A stretch of DNA of 64,000 nucleotides from Blasia pusilla (taxonomy: Eukaryota > Marchantiophyta > Marchantiopsida > Blasiales), in the NCBI GenBank assembly GCA_050084515.1, contig CM114275.1, positions 21,018,001 to 21,082,000 of the forward strand, read 5' to 3'. The translations under genes and the position numbers were made by a program. The notes beneath the pieces were generated by a model. That model did not search any database and had not been told where the DNA came from. It saw only the letters and a program-made list of their open reading frames with translations. Shown here one piece after another: positions 43,520 through 54,770 of this stretch; the stretch's first letter is position 1; the number at the start of each line of letters is the position of its first letter.

Positions 43520-44620
43520 ATTCACAAACGGAGCATCTCTTGGTCATGACTCATAATATGGGAGCAATGGTCAAGAAAGACTCGACAATAGATTGGTACA
43601 TTGACTCTGGTGTATCAAATCACATAACCTCACAAGCTAAATGGTTCATTAGTTTGGAGCAGGTGAAAGATCCTGTAATTGTGCTCATAGGAGATGACAC
43701 TCAACATCATATCATGCATACCGGTAAAGTTCCAATAGCATCAGATGGTCTTTGTGCTCTTGGAAATGTTCTCTATGTTCCTACCATTACAAGAAATCTA
43801 ATCTCTATCGGACAGATAGTATAACAAGGTTATCAAGTGAAGTTTAACGCAGATGGTTGTTTCATTGAAATAATGGATGACCAGACTACGATAGCCAAAG
43901 GAACAAGATCTGGCAGAATGTTCAAATTAGATGTTTCTATGCCAGAGATTCAAACAGCAATGGATGGTCAAATCGGCCAACAAGTCACAGATCTAAATAT
44001 GTGGCATAAAATAATTGGACATATGAATCTTCAGAGATTACACAATTTTTCATCATCTAATATAGTAATACGACTCCCTAACTTAGCGAGTCTTGCTACG
44101 TTAGAGGTATATCCTGCTTGCCAATTTGGAAAACAAGCTAGATTTCCTTTTCCAAAGCAAGGTAGAAGAGCATCCAAGATATTGGAGTTGATCCACAATG
44201 ATGTGTGGACAGCATCACAACATAGCCTTAGTGGTTGGCAGTACTTTATTTCATTTATTGATGACTTCTCTAGGTATATATGGGTATACTTTCTGAAAGC
44301 CAAGTTAGAGATATTTTCAGTGTTCCAAACATTCAGAGTTCTTGTAGAGAAGCAGACTTACAACACATTCTGAAATTGCGTTGTGATGGAGGAGGAGAGT
44401 ATCTTTCAACAGAGTTTGATGACTATTTACATCAGAATGGCATCCAACGTCAAGTGACTTATCATTACACTCCACAACAAAATGGAGTGGTTGAGAGGAA
44501 GAATCGATATATTGCTGAAGCGGCACGAGCTATGCTGAATGAGAAGAACATCTCTAAGGTGTATTGGGCAGAGGCTGTAGCATGTGCAGTCTTCTTAATC
44601 AACCAAACTCCAACAGCATG
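43520..44620 (+). pseudogene. Copia protease and integrase
   Basis: Protease DWYIDSGVSNHIT (about 43591) keeps Asp-Ser-Gly. The pre-integrase block reads MWHKIIGHMNLQRLH, followed by a changed zinc motif (YPACQFGKQARFPFP). The integrase core shows LIHNDVW, FIDDFSRYIWVYFLKAK, LRCDGGGEYLS and QNGVVERKNR. A stop near 43822, a frameshift near 44370 and a TGA near 44620 interrupt it. Confidence 0.85.
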
Positions 44621-44678
44621 AGTTCATGATAAAACTCCATTTGAAGTCTTCACAGGAAGTAAACCTGATTTTTCCTTC

Positions 44679-45575
44679 TTGAAAGTATTTGGCTGTATTT
44701 GTTATGCTCATGTTCCTTCTAAGAGACATCAGAAATTAGACCCCAAGTTTGAAAGATGTATCTTCATTGGCTATGCTGATGGAACTAAGGGGTATAAGTG
44801 CTACATTCTATCCTCTAGGAAGCTTATTATTAGTCGGGATGTTATCTTTGATGAGCTAAAGTCATGGTATGCTCCAGCTGAGCCTATTCCACCTCTAAAC
44901 TTGTTTGTTGAGGGGGAGAATATGACTATAAACCAACAGACATTGTTTTCAACTTCCTCAAGTACTAATGCAGGATTAGGAGAGGTCCTAGATTCATCAA
45001 TTAAATGTGTGAGTCCATGGACGGGAAGTGTACATATTCAGTCTGTTGACACTAGTCAGAGCTCGAGTCAGGTGTCAAAGGCATCTACCTCTGAACAACA
45101 ATTTCGTAGATCAAATAGAGTTACACATCTACTTCATAGATTCATAAATGAAGGCTTCCTTGTGACACATCATGCATATATGATGACTACCCTTCAAGAG
45201 CAAGAGCCAAGTTTTTTTGAAAAAGTTGCGAGTAAAGCCGAATGGATTGAAGCTATGAAGGAAGAGCTTGCTGCATTAAGACATCAACAAATATGGGAGT
45301 TGGTTGATATACCTTCTGGTAAGGAAGCTATTGGTTGCAAATGGGTTTACAAAATCAAGCGCAATCAAGATGGTACAATTAACAGATACAAAGCGAGTTT
45401 GGTGGCTAAGGGCTATGCACAACAATATGGTATCGATTATGAGGAAACATTTAGCCATGTTGCAAAGATGGCGACTACGAGAACAATGGTTGCAGTTGTA
45501 GTAAGTAAGAAGTGGATATTACATCACATGGACGTCAAGAATGCCTTGTTGAAAGCCTGTTGCGTTGGGAGTTAG
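44679..45575 (+). pseudogene. Copia integrase end and reverse transcriptase, truncated
   Basis: 298 open codons: FGCICYAHVPSKRHQKLDPK (connector), FIGYADGTKGYKCY, then after a variable linker RT begins with WIEAMKEELAALRHQQIWEL, CKWVYKIKRNQDG and YKASLVAKGYAQQYGIDYEE, and ends at HHMDVKNALL followed by unrelated residues. The YVDD catalytic block is absent, so the element was cut within RT. Confidence 0.85.
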
Positions 45576-45820
45576 CCTTGGTAGTGAATAGAGCTCTTAG
45601 GTATGGTCGTTCCCGCAAGCTTCGACATGGATTCTCCCATCATGGAGTGGGTTTGGCGAGATTGTATGTGATTCTATACGTGTTTTATGACAGTAGATCT
45701 TTCACGGATTTCAGTTGTGGTACACTTGTGTTTGTGTATGCTCTCCTCTATGTTATGTATGTATGTGAGTATGGTATGTCAGCGATGTATGTTGTATGAC
45801 GATGTGGATTCGCTCGACAT
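45575..45820 (+). repeat. LTR 3' end of the older Gypsy relic
   Basis: TCAGCGATGTATGTTGTATG followed by ATTCGCTCGACA matches the terminal block of the LTR at 39873-40000. It marks the right side of the old element that received the Copia insertion. Confidence 0.55.
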
Positions 45821-47364
45821 CATATCTTCCTAACATGTGCGTAAATTTTTAGTGTAAATGATGCACACATGTGTTTTTATAAGTAAGAACATTCTAATTT
45901 TTTAGAAGAGGTTGCTAAGGGTATGAAATTTTCGTTCTTAAATTCCCATGGAGCATGATTTGAATATTAGGCTTATTGCACCCTTACTTCCAAATATATA
46001 ACAATCAACCCGTGTTAAAAAAACCAAACTACACATTTTTGAAGCTATGTTTATGGGACATTTGTAGGATGCCTCATTTGGTGAGAGTTATATTTCTACA
46101 CTTGGCTCCCACTTATTTTATTTTATCCATTTTTATTTATTATTAAAATAAATTATCTATATTTATTATAAATACTCCACAGGTACTTTTATTATCATTA
46201 TTAAGGGATAGCATTTTCATTTGTCCAACATTTAAATATTTGGTATGTGTCATCCTAAGAGATAACAAAATTGCACTGAAGGGGTATATTTAATTAAGAG
46301 CAATTGTAATTAATTAAACTAGTTAAGACCCATGAGGGATCATCCTATGCATGATCCCCTAACCTTAAACACCCGGATTCCTAAATATAATTTATCAAAA
46401 ACTTATTTTATACAATAAACATAGATGTCACACATGATACATTCTTCATATAATTTATCAAAAACTTATTTTATACAATAAACATAGATGTCACACATGA
46501 TACATTCTTCAGTTTAAAAAACCTATCGTCATTTGCGAAAAGCTCCTCAAATAATAACATAGGTGTGAATTAAATTAAATTAAATTTTTGAACTTTTACT
46601 TTATACTACTTCATGCATTGCAAGAGATGGATACTTGGTAATTCAAACCAATGGGACATACTGAACCAAGAGGATCTGAATTCATTTGGACAAATGGATT
46701 GGAAGATCTTGATAATGTTAACAAGAGAAGAAGATGTGGAATCTCACTGGCAGGTACCCTTGGATCTCACCATGCAAAGTTGTCTCATGGCACAAACCTT
46801 CGACCACATGCACCAAACCTTGCTGCCAGAAACACTACCATGTCTCGTCATTTGCTAGGCATGACCAGCGAGTGCTCTACAGCGGCCTGTTTACTTCCTG
46901 TTGCAAAGAAGAGCGCTCGTACGTGCAGCTTTCCATTCACTGCTTGCGGAAGTAGTTCAGAGACAGGGTCCAGATATTGAATTCGATGGAGCACTGGCTG
47001 GCTCAGGCGGATCATTATTTGATCATGCAGAGGAAAGGAAAAATCCAGTGACGAACACATGAGAAATTTCTTCACGTCTTCACAGTGGTGCATTCATACT
47101 GAAGGACGTTTCCCTCACAACTGCAGGACGTCGCTTATTGATGAGTTTCACGAATGTCACATGCGCAATCGCATTAAACGCGTTAGACCTAGAGGCCCTG
47201 GAGGGTAGACCTTGTGGCCAGTCTCAACCACCGTCTGACTAGGATTTGAGAGGGGGATTTTACGAGGGAATCGGAAGTTGTATTCATATTGATTTCATGA
47301 ACGCATGAAATTTCGGATACAATCACATCTGCGAATTGTCAGTCGCATCACTCACTGCAGGCAC
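45821..47364. other. Intergenic DNA with a recent 63-bp duplication
   Basis: AT-rich to 46.6 kb, mixed after that. No gene recognised; the open frames at 46613-46980 have no family features. The right part may include the 3' region of the quinone reductase gene, whose stop codon is at 47365. Confidence 0.5.
46386..46511. repeat. Perfect tandem duplication, 2 x 63 bp
   Basis: Units 46386-46448 and 46449-46511 are identical (begin TATAATTTATCAAAAAC). Identity implies very recent origin or an assembly artefact. Confidence 0.95.
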
Positions 47365-49034
47365 TCACTTTTTTAGGCGGATCACCCATTCCACCAAAGA
47401 TTTGATCACACTCTGGAGAATCTCAAAAGTTTTCTCATCCACTAGGTTGCCTTCTTGATCGAACTTGGTGGGAGGCTCAAAGGCTCTCACATGTAATTCT
47501 GGTTTGTTGAGGAAGTGGAGATCTACATACACACCTACCTGTCGGAGATGGTAGGCAGCCCTTGCAGCCCCATTATTTCCTCCAGCCCCGACAATTGCGG
47601 CACCTTTGTCGCCCCAAACATTTGGTGCTCTTGATGCCCAATCGATAGCATTCTTCAACGGAGCTGTTCATGGCATCTAACACGTCAGTTTTGCTTTCAA
47701 CGAAGTTCGTCTTCTATGGTCTGAATTGAACTTCCAAGCTTTGCACTTCCTAGTACCAAACAAAACTCGATCACATCTTACATCTTTCCTTTTCCTTCTT
47801 CCCTTCTTCTCTTTTCAGCCTTCATTTCTTCTTTCGCGCGAACGCTATGTGACCGGAGTGATTTGCACCGTCTCGTTAATCTCGTGTCAATACCAATCCA
47901 GATCGGATTATCGCAGAAAACGTTAACACCAAACCACAAATTCACTGCAATCAAAATGACAAACAGAGAGAAAGAAAGAAAAACAGACACTGAGGAAGGT
48001 TTGGTGTGCTCAAGAGAGACGACCAAAGCAGTAGTTTCAGACGCCCCATTTCTAAAATCAAATTTTCCAGATAAAGCAAGCACTCACCAGTTACAGAATA
48101 GTTGTACTCCGGACATGCGAAGAGCACTCCGTCAGCCTCCAGGACCTTCGATCTGAATCTCTTCACAGAATCCGGGAAGGTTTTGTTCACTTCGAGGTCC
48201 GTGTTCAAGAGCGGTAAATCACTTATATCCAGTATTTCAATGCTCACATCCGGGAAGTCCTTTTCCACGATGTTGGCGGCTGCTTCCAAGACATCAACGA
48301 GAGGTTAGTTTTAAATGAGGTTTGTGTCACTCTTCTCATTTCGTAAGGAGAATAGTGACCGAGCTCCAGCAGCAGTCCTGACAGCGCTTGAAGCGATCTT
48401 TTGCACTTGTCGTCGCAGTGACTTGTAAAAGATTCTGCGTCAATTGTTGTGAAACGGTATCTAAGAGTTTCCAAGCTCTAGGGTTGAAACCTAGACTCCA
48501 GGACATGCGAGATATTAGTAGGGGGAGGATCGAAAACCTGAGTGAAAAACGAGCAAACAGTGTCCTACAAATTGGTTCAAAACATGTCTAGCTAGTCCGG
48601 CCAGGTTGTGGTTGATACGCCTGAAGGCGCAACAAAGATAAGCATTGCTGTGTATGAAGTGATCGGATTAGATTGAACAAGGAACGCTTACAGGCGCGGA
48701 GTAGTCCAGTATTCATCGAAGCACTTCGGATGGATCCAGAGATGCCAACGATTTTGATCTTTTCACCGTTGGAATCCATCGCTGCAGCTCCTGTCATCGA
48801 CCTCAGACGGGTGCCGAAGTTCCTGCTGCTACTCGTCTTGGTACTTTCACCCGTCGGGATGCCCGTTCTCAGATACCGCGATCCCAGAAACTTGCCTGTC
48901 GAAGAACACGAAAAGATCGCTGTGCAATCGCTCCTCAGATCCCTTGTAATAAAGCCCAGGGATCGGTTCCTCCACAGGCCTCCATTCCTCAGGCTCGCTC
49001 CTCCCAACGCAGCAACTGCAGAGAAGGTCGCCAT
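47365..49034 (-). CDS. NAD(P)H:quinone oxidoreductase, FMN-reductase family, organelle-targeted form
   Basis: Flavodoxin-like FMN enzyme that reduces quinones by two electrons and so limits semiquinone radicals. Exons on the minus strand: 49034-48692, 48279-48088 and 47663-47365; donors TGTAAGC and GGTGAGT, acceptors GCAG and ACAG, both introns phase 1, total 834 bp (277 residues). Core matches Arabidopsis NQR in order and length: IVGISGSIRSASMNTGLLRA (phosphate loop), LPLLNTDLEVN, CPEYNYSVTAPLKNAIDWAS, YHLRQVGVYVDLHFLNKPE and FDQEGNLVDEKT. About 90 extra N-terminal residues (MATFSAVAALGGASLRNGG, Ser/Arg-rich) look like a plastid or mitochondrial transit peptide, absent from the Arabidopsis cytosolic protein as I recall it. 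No break is visible. Divergent from the YidD-like gene. Confidence 0.93.
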
Positions 49035-49546
49035 AGGGAGTTTCTTGGAATTCAGACGCTTCTGATCGGGAAGGTGTGGCCGCTCCTATGGCACGCTTCT
49101 TCTCTGGTGTGTAGGGGGATCGAGCAGCCCTCCCAAAATCTGGTAAACGAGTAATTAATTCTACCGATCATGAAAGATGGAGGTCAGCCTACATTCCCCA
49201 TTTCAAGAATGCAGCTCATCGAGCGACTAGGAAAAGTGATAAAAAAACAACTACCATGACACCGCCAGATGGGAACAACTTGGTTGAGTCACGCACAACC
49301 GAGCTCAAGAGTCTGTTGAAGATCCTACAGTGACCAGTGTGCACTAGATTTTTCCCATGTGCCTGACTTCCCGGTCCTTCATCGTGGATTCGAGGAGAAT
49401 AGGTCACAGGAGATGGATTCCGATAAGACGGGAATGAACGTGATCTTAGAGACGAGAATATTCATATATGAAAGTACCACATAAGGAGGGACCCAAAGAA
49501 AAGGGACCGGTGATACTGTGACAGAAAAGGAAAATACTATGAACGT

Positions 49547-49623
49547 GTGGCGGTGCGACGAGGGATTCGACTCACTGGGAGTGGCGGTGCGACGAGCATT
49601 CGACTCAATGGGAGTGGCGGTGC
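49547..49623. repeat. 34-bp tandem repeat (two units and a part)
   Basis: Units begin GTGGCGGTGCGACGAG at 49547 and 49581 and a partial GTGGCGGTGC at 49614. It lies in the 820-bp region between the divergent starts of the quinone reductase and YidD-like genes and may be in the 5' region of the latter. Confidence 0.75.
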
Positions 49624-49853
49624 TTCAAAGCCCAGGGCATGGAAAGGCGGAGAAGTGGAGAGGGAATCGTGCAGGAGAGGGAAGCAAAGGAGAGAGTTAG
49701 TTTGAGCGAAACTCTTATCAAGAGGGAGGCTCTTTACACATACCACGGACGCGGTGAATTGAATATGAGTGACACGCAGGATGCCGAAAATGGTGTAGGC
49801 GATTATAGGGTAGAGATCAGTTGAGCGAGTGGGTGCGAAAGCAGTTAACGAGA

Positions 49854-52241
49854 ATGGCGTCTCCCTTTGTCTTTACGAGGCCTTCCTTCCCTGCTCCGGC
49901 GCTCCTGCCAAGCTCTCAAATGCAAACCCTTGCCGTCTCTCGGGCACCGACGAGCCTCCGCGTTCTAGGTTTGCCTGAGCGAACATCTCCTTCTTCTGAT
50001 CGCCGGGCCATGGGAGCAATTCCATCGTCTCCTTGGACCAGAGAAGTTTCCGCAGCTCATAGAAGCCGTCTACAATATTCCCGCATGGAAGTAGCCGTTT
50101 CGGGGCTGTTTCTATCGGAACGAACACGAAGTCGCGTGTCTTCAGTGGCTATACCGGAGCCGAGCACATTCACATATTTCTTTCAGTACCGGATTGCTCC
50201 ATCTTCTCGACGGAGATTGTTTGGCAGCAAAGAGAAGTCGGTAAATCGCATGAGGCAATTTCGGTGTGTCAGACTTTCGCAACGAGATTCCGTTTCTAAA
50301 ACACGCGACTGTGATAATAACAGACAGGAAGATTTAAAATCGGAGACTGCAGGTTGTTACTATACTTCTGTGCAGACCGGTGACATTTGATACAAATTCA
50401 CGTGTAATAGAGGAATTGACATTTGACAATTCACGAGTCAATCTGCAAACTGATCTGATAGAGGAAAAGTCTACGAGGGACTTGAACCCTAAACCTCGAC
50501 GTTTGTTTGAATGAAGGTCAGGGAACAATGTCTCCGGTTCAGGGCCTCGCTCACGAATCGTGTGATCTCGTAATGTTGGCAGGAAACGGTTCAAGATTCG
50601 AGTTCAAAATTGGCAAAGCGCTTACTCAGAACCTCCAGAGGCGCAGGGAGTATATCCAAATACCGTCTGACGGACTGCAATCTCTAGAGAAAACTGATCC
50701 CGACGCCAACGATCAGGGCCAGGATTTACACCTCTCTGGAACTGAATTGTTACAACCAGTCCCTCCGTTACTGCAAGCGTGGGAGGAACATCGACATGCT
50801 CGAAAACGCGAGTTTCCACAGGTGAGCAACTGAGATGTGGCGCTTGCAGAAGTAGGTTCCTTATCACCGTTGTGTCCTGATGAACAAGAGCGCGGTTTCT
50901 AAGATAGCAGCTAAATGGTAAATTAGGTCGAAGAGCAAACATTGAAACCATCTTTGCTTTTCCTCTCTCCGGCTGCAGACATTCGGTTCGAGAAAGATAA
51001 TCCGTCAGGAACGACCATTTCGGTACGTCTGCCGCTGCTCATCGAATGACCAGAACGATACGAGATTGTCAGGTATGAACATGTAGGATTTGCTGTAATG
51101 TTAGTGTCTTCAATATTCCAGTGCGATTTAGTATCCGTCAGACACACTGGCAATGAGGTGCACAACGCACAGGAGCGCGACCTGTTTGTCTTGGCTCGAT
51201 ATCTCGGAGATGTGGTCGGTCTCGTGCGCACTGTGCGCGGAGTACAATATGAAGTGAGCCGGATTGAGATGTGCAGATACAACTCATGACGAAGAAACAG
51301 AGGACAGTGTTGGAGTCCAGATTGCCATCTCTATTTTGCGATTCTACAAGAGTAAGCTTCAAAATCTCCAGTGTAACTCTTCAGTTGACGCCAATGCAAG
51401 ATGTGTCCAGGAGCGGCACGGGATATGATCTCTCATCCTTTACAATTGTGGTTGAAACCTCAAGTTGCTCCACAACGTCTCCCAAGAGCTGAATCAAGCG
51501 CTTCTCGCTCCCTTGGTGAACATAGACAGAGGAGCAGTATGCTGTTACCCTTTACTAACTGTTGGTGACAACATCGTGTCAATTTTGAAGGGGAGATATC
51601 ACCGTTGATTCCAGCTAGTTGCCGGTATGTACCGACTTGCAGCGAATATGGAATACAAGCATTTAAGAAGTATGGTGTTGGGAAGGGATTTATCCTCACA
51701 GCTTGGCGTCTAGCACGCTGCAATCCCCTAGGTGAGCAACTTCCCATTGGCAACGACCACTGCTGCGATTTCTCTTGCACTACTAGGAACATCCGCAACC
51801 ATTTTCAGTCGTGTGCTTGGAGGATCTACCAGGAATCGAAGAACTAGAACACCTAAATGTCAGCCATAGTATTCGTAATCCATCTCATAGGCTTACAACT
51901 CCCGTACCGTAAGGGTAGTACGAGTGTCAGGCAGACGCAATTCTCGCTCCAGAGCTCGTGTGTAAACAATTGGTCTTGATCATATACCAGCCCTAAGCCC
52001 TAGGCCCTAATTCTTTCTTTCGGCGTAGCTGAATCAGTTCCATTTGCAGGAAATCCCGTCAATGCAATCGCATATTGTTCCTAGTGAGTGCATCTTCCAT
52101 CTCGTAAGGTTGCAGCCACGGAAATGATTCATGATCTGCCAGTGTTTCAAGCCCTCTATGTCTCGTCGTTGTGATTGCGCAGGTTCATCCGGGTTCGATC
52201 CTCCAAGATGGTTCGGTGAGGAAATGCCACCTCCTTCTTGA
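49854..52241 (+). CDS. YidD-family protein (membrane protein insertion factor), plastid-targeted
   Basis: Bacterial YidD is a small membrane-associated protein linked to YidC/Oxa1 insertion; plants have a nuclear-encoded plastid-type homologue. Best model: exons 49854-50352, 51277-51351, 51591-51731 and 52183-52241, 774 bp, 257 residues, phases consistent. Exon 1 starts MASPFVFTRPSFPAPALLP, Ser/Arg-rich and poor in acids, as a transit peptide. The YidD domain spans exons 2-4: GVQIAISILRFYKR, then EISPLIPASCRYVPTCSEY (signature CRYxPTCSEY), AFKKYGVGKGFILTAWRL, ARCNPLG and GFDPPRWFGEEMPPPS before TGA. Exons 2-4 are firm. The exon 1 end is less sure: a stronger donor (TCG then GTAAAT) at 50241 would be phase 0 and would need another small exon. 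Confidence 0.88.
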
Positions 52242-54284
52242 TGACAGTATTTTTTTCTGGGTGTAAAGCGCTGACATATCCACGCAGCCTTAGAGTTTTC
52301 GCATGCAGCAAAGAGGACGATCGGTGTCGTGCCCCATCTCGAACTTTGGCGATGTAAGTGAAGCCATCGAGAATGACGATTGTCATGGGTCACTCTATCC
52401 ATCTACATTATTATTGGAAAACAATTCTTTGCTAAACATGTGATAATGGGGAAAATGTTTCCCCTTCCACGGGGAATTGTGTGCACTTGACTCATTCATT
52501 ACTCCCGCGCATGGCCTGAGCTGCCCACTAGTCCCTATTGAGTGGAAGTTTTTGGAAGAGACGGTCCACAACATTTTCTATCTTTTACGAATGTACCCGA
52601 CATCAGTTGGTGAACCGGTGGTCACAATAGGGCGTCTCAAGCTTTGATCATTACTTACGGGACAAAAATTATGCAGTCTCCCATTTCTCCCCGTAAAACC
52701 GGATGGGTGTCAATAGTAGGCCACCTTGGAAGATAGGCATACTAATATTATAATGTTCTTTGGGTGCATGTACAAGGACAAGAATAAACTAGTGTATAGA
52801 CCAATTATTATGAAAAATTAATCAATGAAGCTTTTATGCCCATGGCCATATGTCAAGGAGGTGTTTTTTCATGATAAGAAAGGATGGGGTTAAAGAAACC
52901 CTCATGAGGTGTTGACCCTTGTCTTTTCAACCCCCTTGTGCTGTTGACACGAGTAAGATTTAAGAAGAATAACTAGGGAAAAAGATTTTTCGGATGCATT
53001 TCCGATCACCACACTAGATCGGTCCCAAAGGTAACAGATGCCAAGAAATCTTGAGTTCATCATAGCACTAACATCATCCTAGCCATACTATTAAGGGCCA
53101 GCTCACTTCGAAGACCAATAAAAGTATGACACCTATCAAATTTGTCCATGAGGCCAATTCATGAATTCTTTTTAAGTTTTATCCCACATTAAACAGAAAA
53201 TCAGAATGGGAAGGTTTTAATAATTAAGTTGTTTTTACTATTTATTTATTTAAGAAAATTATCTATTAACATAAATTAAAATTCCAAAAAATCCAATGAA
53301 ATCTTCTAGAGTCTCCCTAATTTTTATTATCTCTGTGAACATAAAAAAAATGTTATGTTCATGCCAACTATTATGATAAAAAATAATTCAATTCAAAGTT
53401 TAGTTTTGAGGGAAAATTCATTTATATTTTGGGAAAAAAATGAAAAGGATCATGGGACACTTATGGGATAAGAATTGCAAGAAAGTTTGCAAAAGCTTCG
53501 AGGAATCTTGATAATAAACCCTTTGTTATTGGCAAGTGATAAAAGTGGACACATAAAAATGTCAGAGATGTCGGACACAAATTCTCATATGTAAGATGAG
53601 CACGGGGCAATAAAATCAAGTGTCGATCCTTTTTAGACTCTTCTCATGTCCGCCAAGAGCAATCAATACACGATCATGGCAATAAGCGAGCAAGCGAGGA
53701 AAAAAAATTTATTGAATTTTTTAGGAAGCCCCCAAAAAAAAAATTTAATCCATATGAATTCTTTCGACACATGTCACAATTTGGGAGTTTAACAAGCGAT
53801 TAGATCATGTAAATAAAAGTATTATGAGATTATCCTATATTCCAATCTTTAACACCCACAACAAAAGTTGATTTGATATTCTTTCACACTAAATGTTTAG
53901 CTATGTAGTACAATATATGAGTTATGCACAATTACACCGTCTTCATACCTATACATGCCTTGACTATGTCCAAGGCATGTATAGGTATGAAAAGAGTATG
54001 TAGACTAGATGCTTACTACTCATCTAGTTAGAGGAAAATGTCAACTTTCTTGGTAATGGGAAAAATATGATAATACAAACAGCTTATTAAGAGATGCAAA
54101 TTATTATTAAGAACCTAAGACGCAAGTCATGATTTTGGATTAAAGGGATTAAGACTCTCTCAAAAAATCCATGGATGATGATTTGGTCACGAGAGTAGGA
54201 GTACTCAATATAAGCATAGGCATCATGAACCTTGTTCGAGAAACAAGGGATATAGCCACTTCAAAGGATTAGGGGCCAGAGCTA
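52242..54284. other. Intergenic DNA, AT-rich, with one strong hairpin
   Basis: About 2 kb with no open frame of note. Contains the 21-bp-arm inverted repeat at 53942-53991. The first part is probably the 3' region of the YidD-like gene. Confidence 0.55.
53942..53991. repeat. Perfect inverted repeat, 21-bp arms, 8-bp loop
   Basis: Arms 53942-53962 (TTCATACCTATACATGCCTTG) and 53971-53991 are reverse complements without mismatch. No gene adjoins. Confidence 0.9.
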
Positions 54285-54520
54285 AAGCACGTCATGCACA
54301 TACACATTGCTACACAACATGCATTGTTATCACATGTCCATAAACATAAACTAACATAACACATCACAAAAATATGTAAACCATCACATTGAAAGACTCC
54401 ACAATGAAAATCAGATAAGAAAGACACAATTGTCTAAATACTCCAATAGCAAATAACCATCAGACCAAACCCATCCTCAACGTAAGAGAATCCAAGTCTT
54501 ATGCATGTTGACAACACTCT
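54285..54520 (-). repeat. Diverged Gypsy LTR relic
   Basis: On the minus strand it contains GATTCTCTTACGTTGAGGAT, GGGTTTGGTCTGATGG and, at its end, GCATGTTGTGTAGCAATGTG, which follow the order of the LTR at 39360-40000. Identity is low to moderate, so it is an old copy in the opposite orientation. Confidence 0.55.
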
Positions 54521-54704
54521 ATTCGAGACTATACTTGAAAGGTTCAATCATGGAAAGTTAGCCTCTCCTTGGGATATATCCCTCGTCAAACATCTAAGGC
54601 CCCAAGAAGGTGACATGTGTGCATAAATCATCTCATCTTGCATATAAGGTTTCTAACGGTTGGGAAGTTGGGAAATCAAGACATGATGGCAACCAGGGCA
54701 CACG

Positions 54705-54770
54705 GGGTCTATGGTTGCAAGGCTACGACACATTATTTAATGAGTATTCTCCCTCTCTCTCTCTCCCAAA
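54705..54770 (+). repeat. Fourth copy of the CT-tailed dispersed repeat
   Basis: GGTCTATGGTTGCAAGGCTA, then ACACATTATTTAATGAGTATT and a CTCTCTCTCT tail, in the order seen at 2225-2490. Confidence 0.6.

Larger units (their letters stand above)
41772..45570 (+). mobile_element. Ty1/Copia retrotransposon, 3' truncated
   Basis: 5' LTR 41772-42081, primer-binding site, gag, protease, integrase and the start of RT are present; most of RT, RNase H and the 3' LTR are missing. The internal frame is broken by several stops. It sits inside the older Gypsy relic, whose LTR end resumes at about 45575-45820. Confidence 0.85.

Noticed and set aside
46613-46980. Overlapping frames of 80-110 residues right of the Copia relic
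   Set aside because: No recognised motif and long frames on both strands; probably chance.
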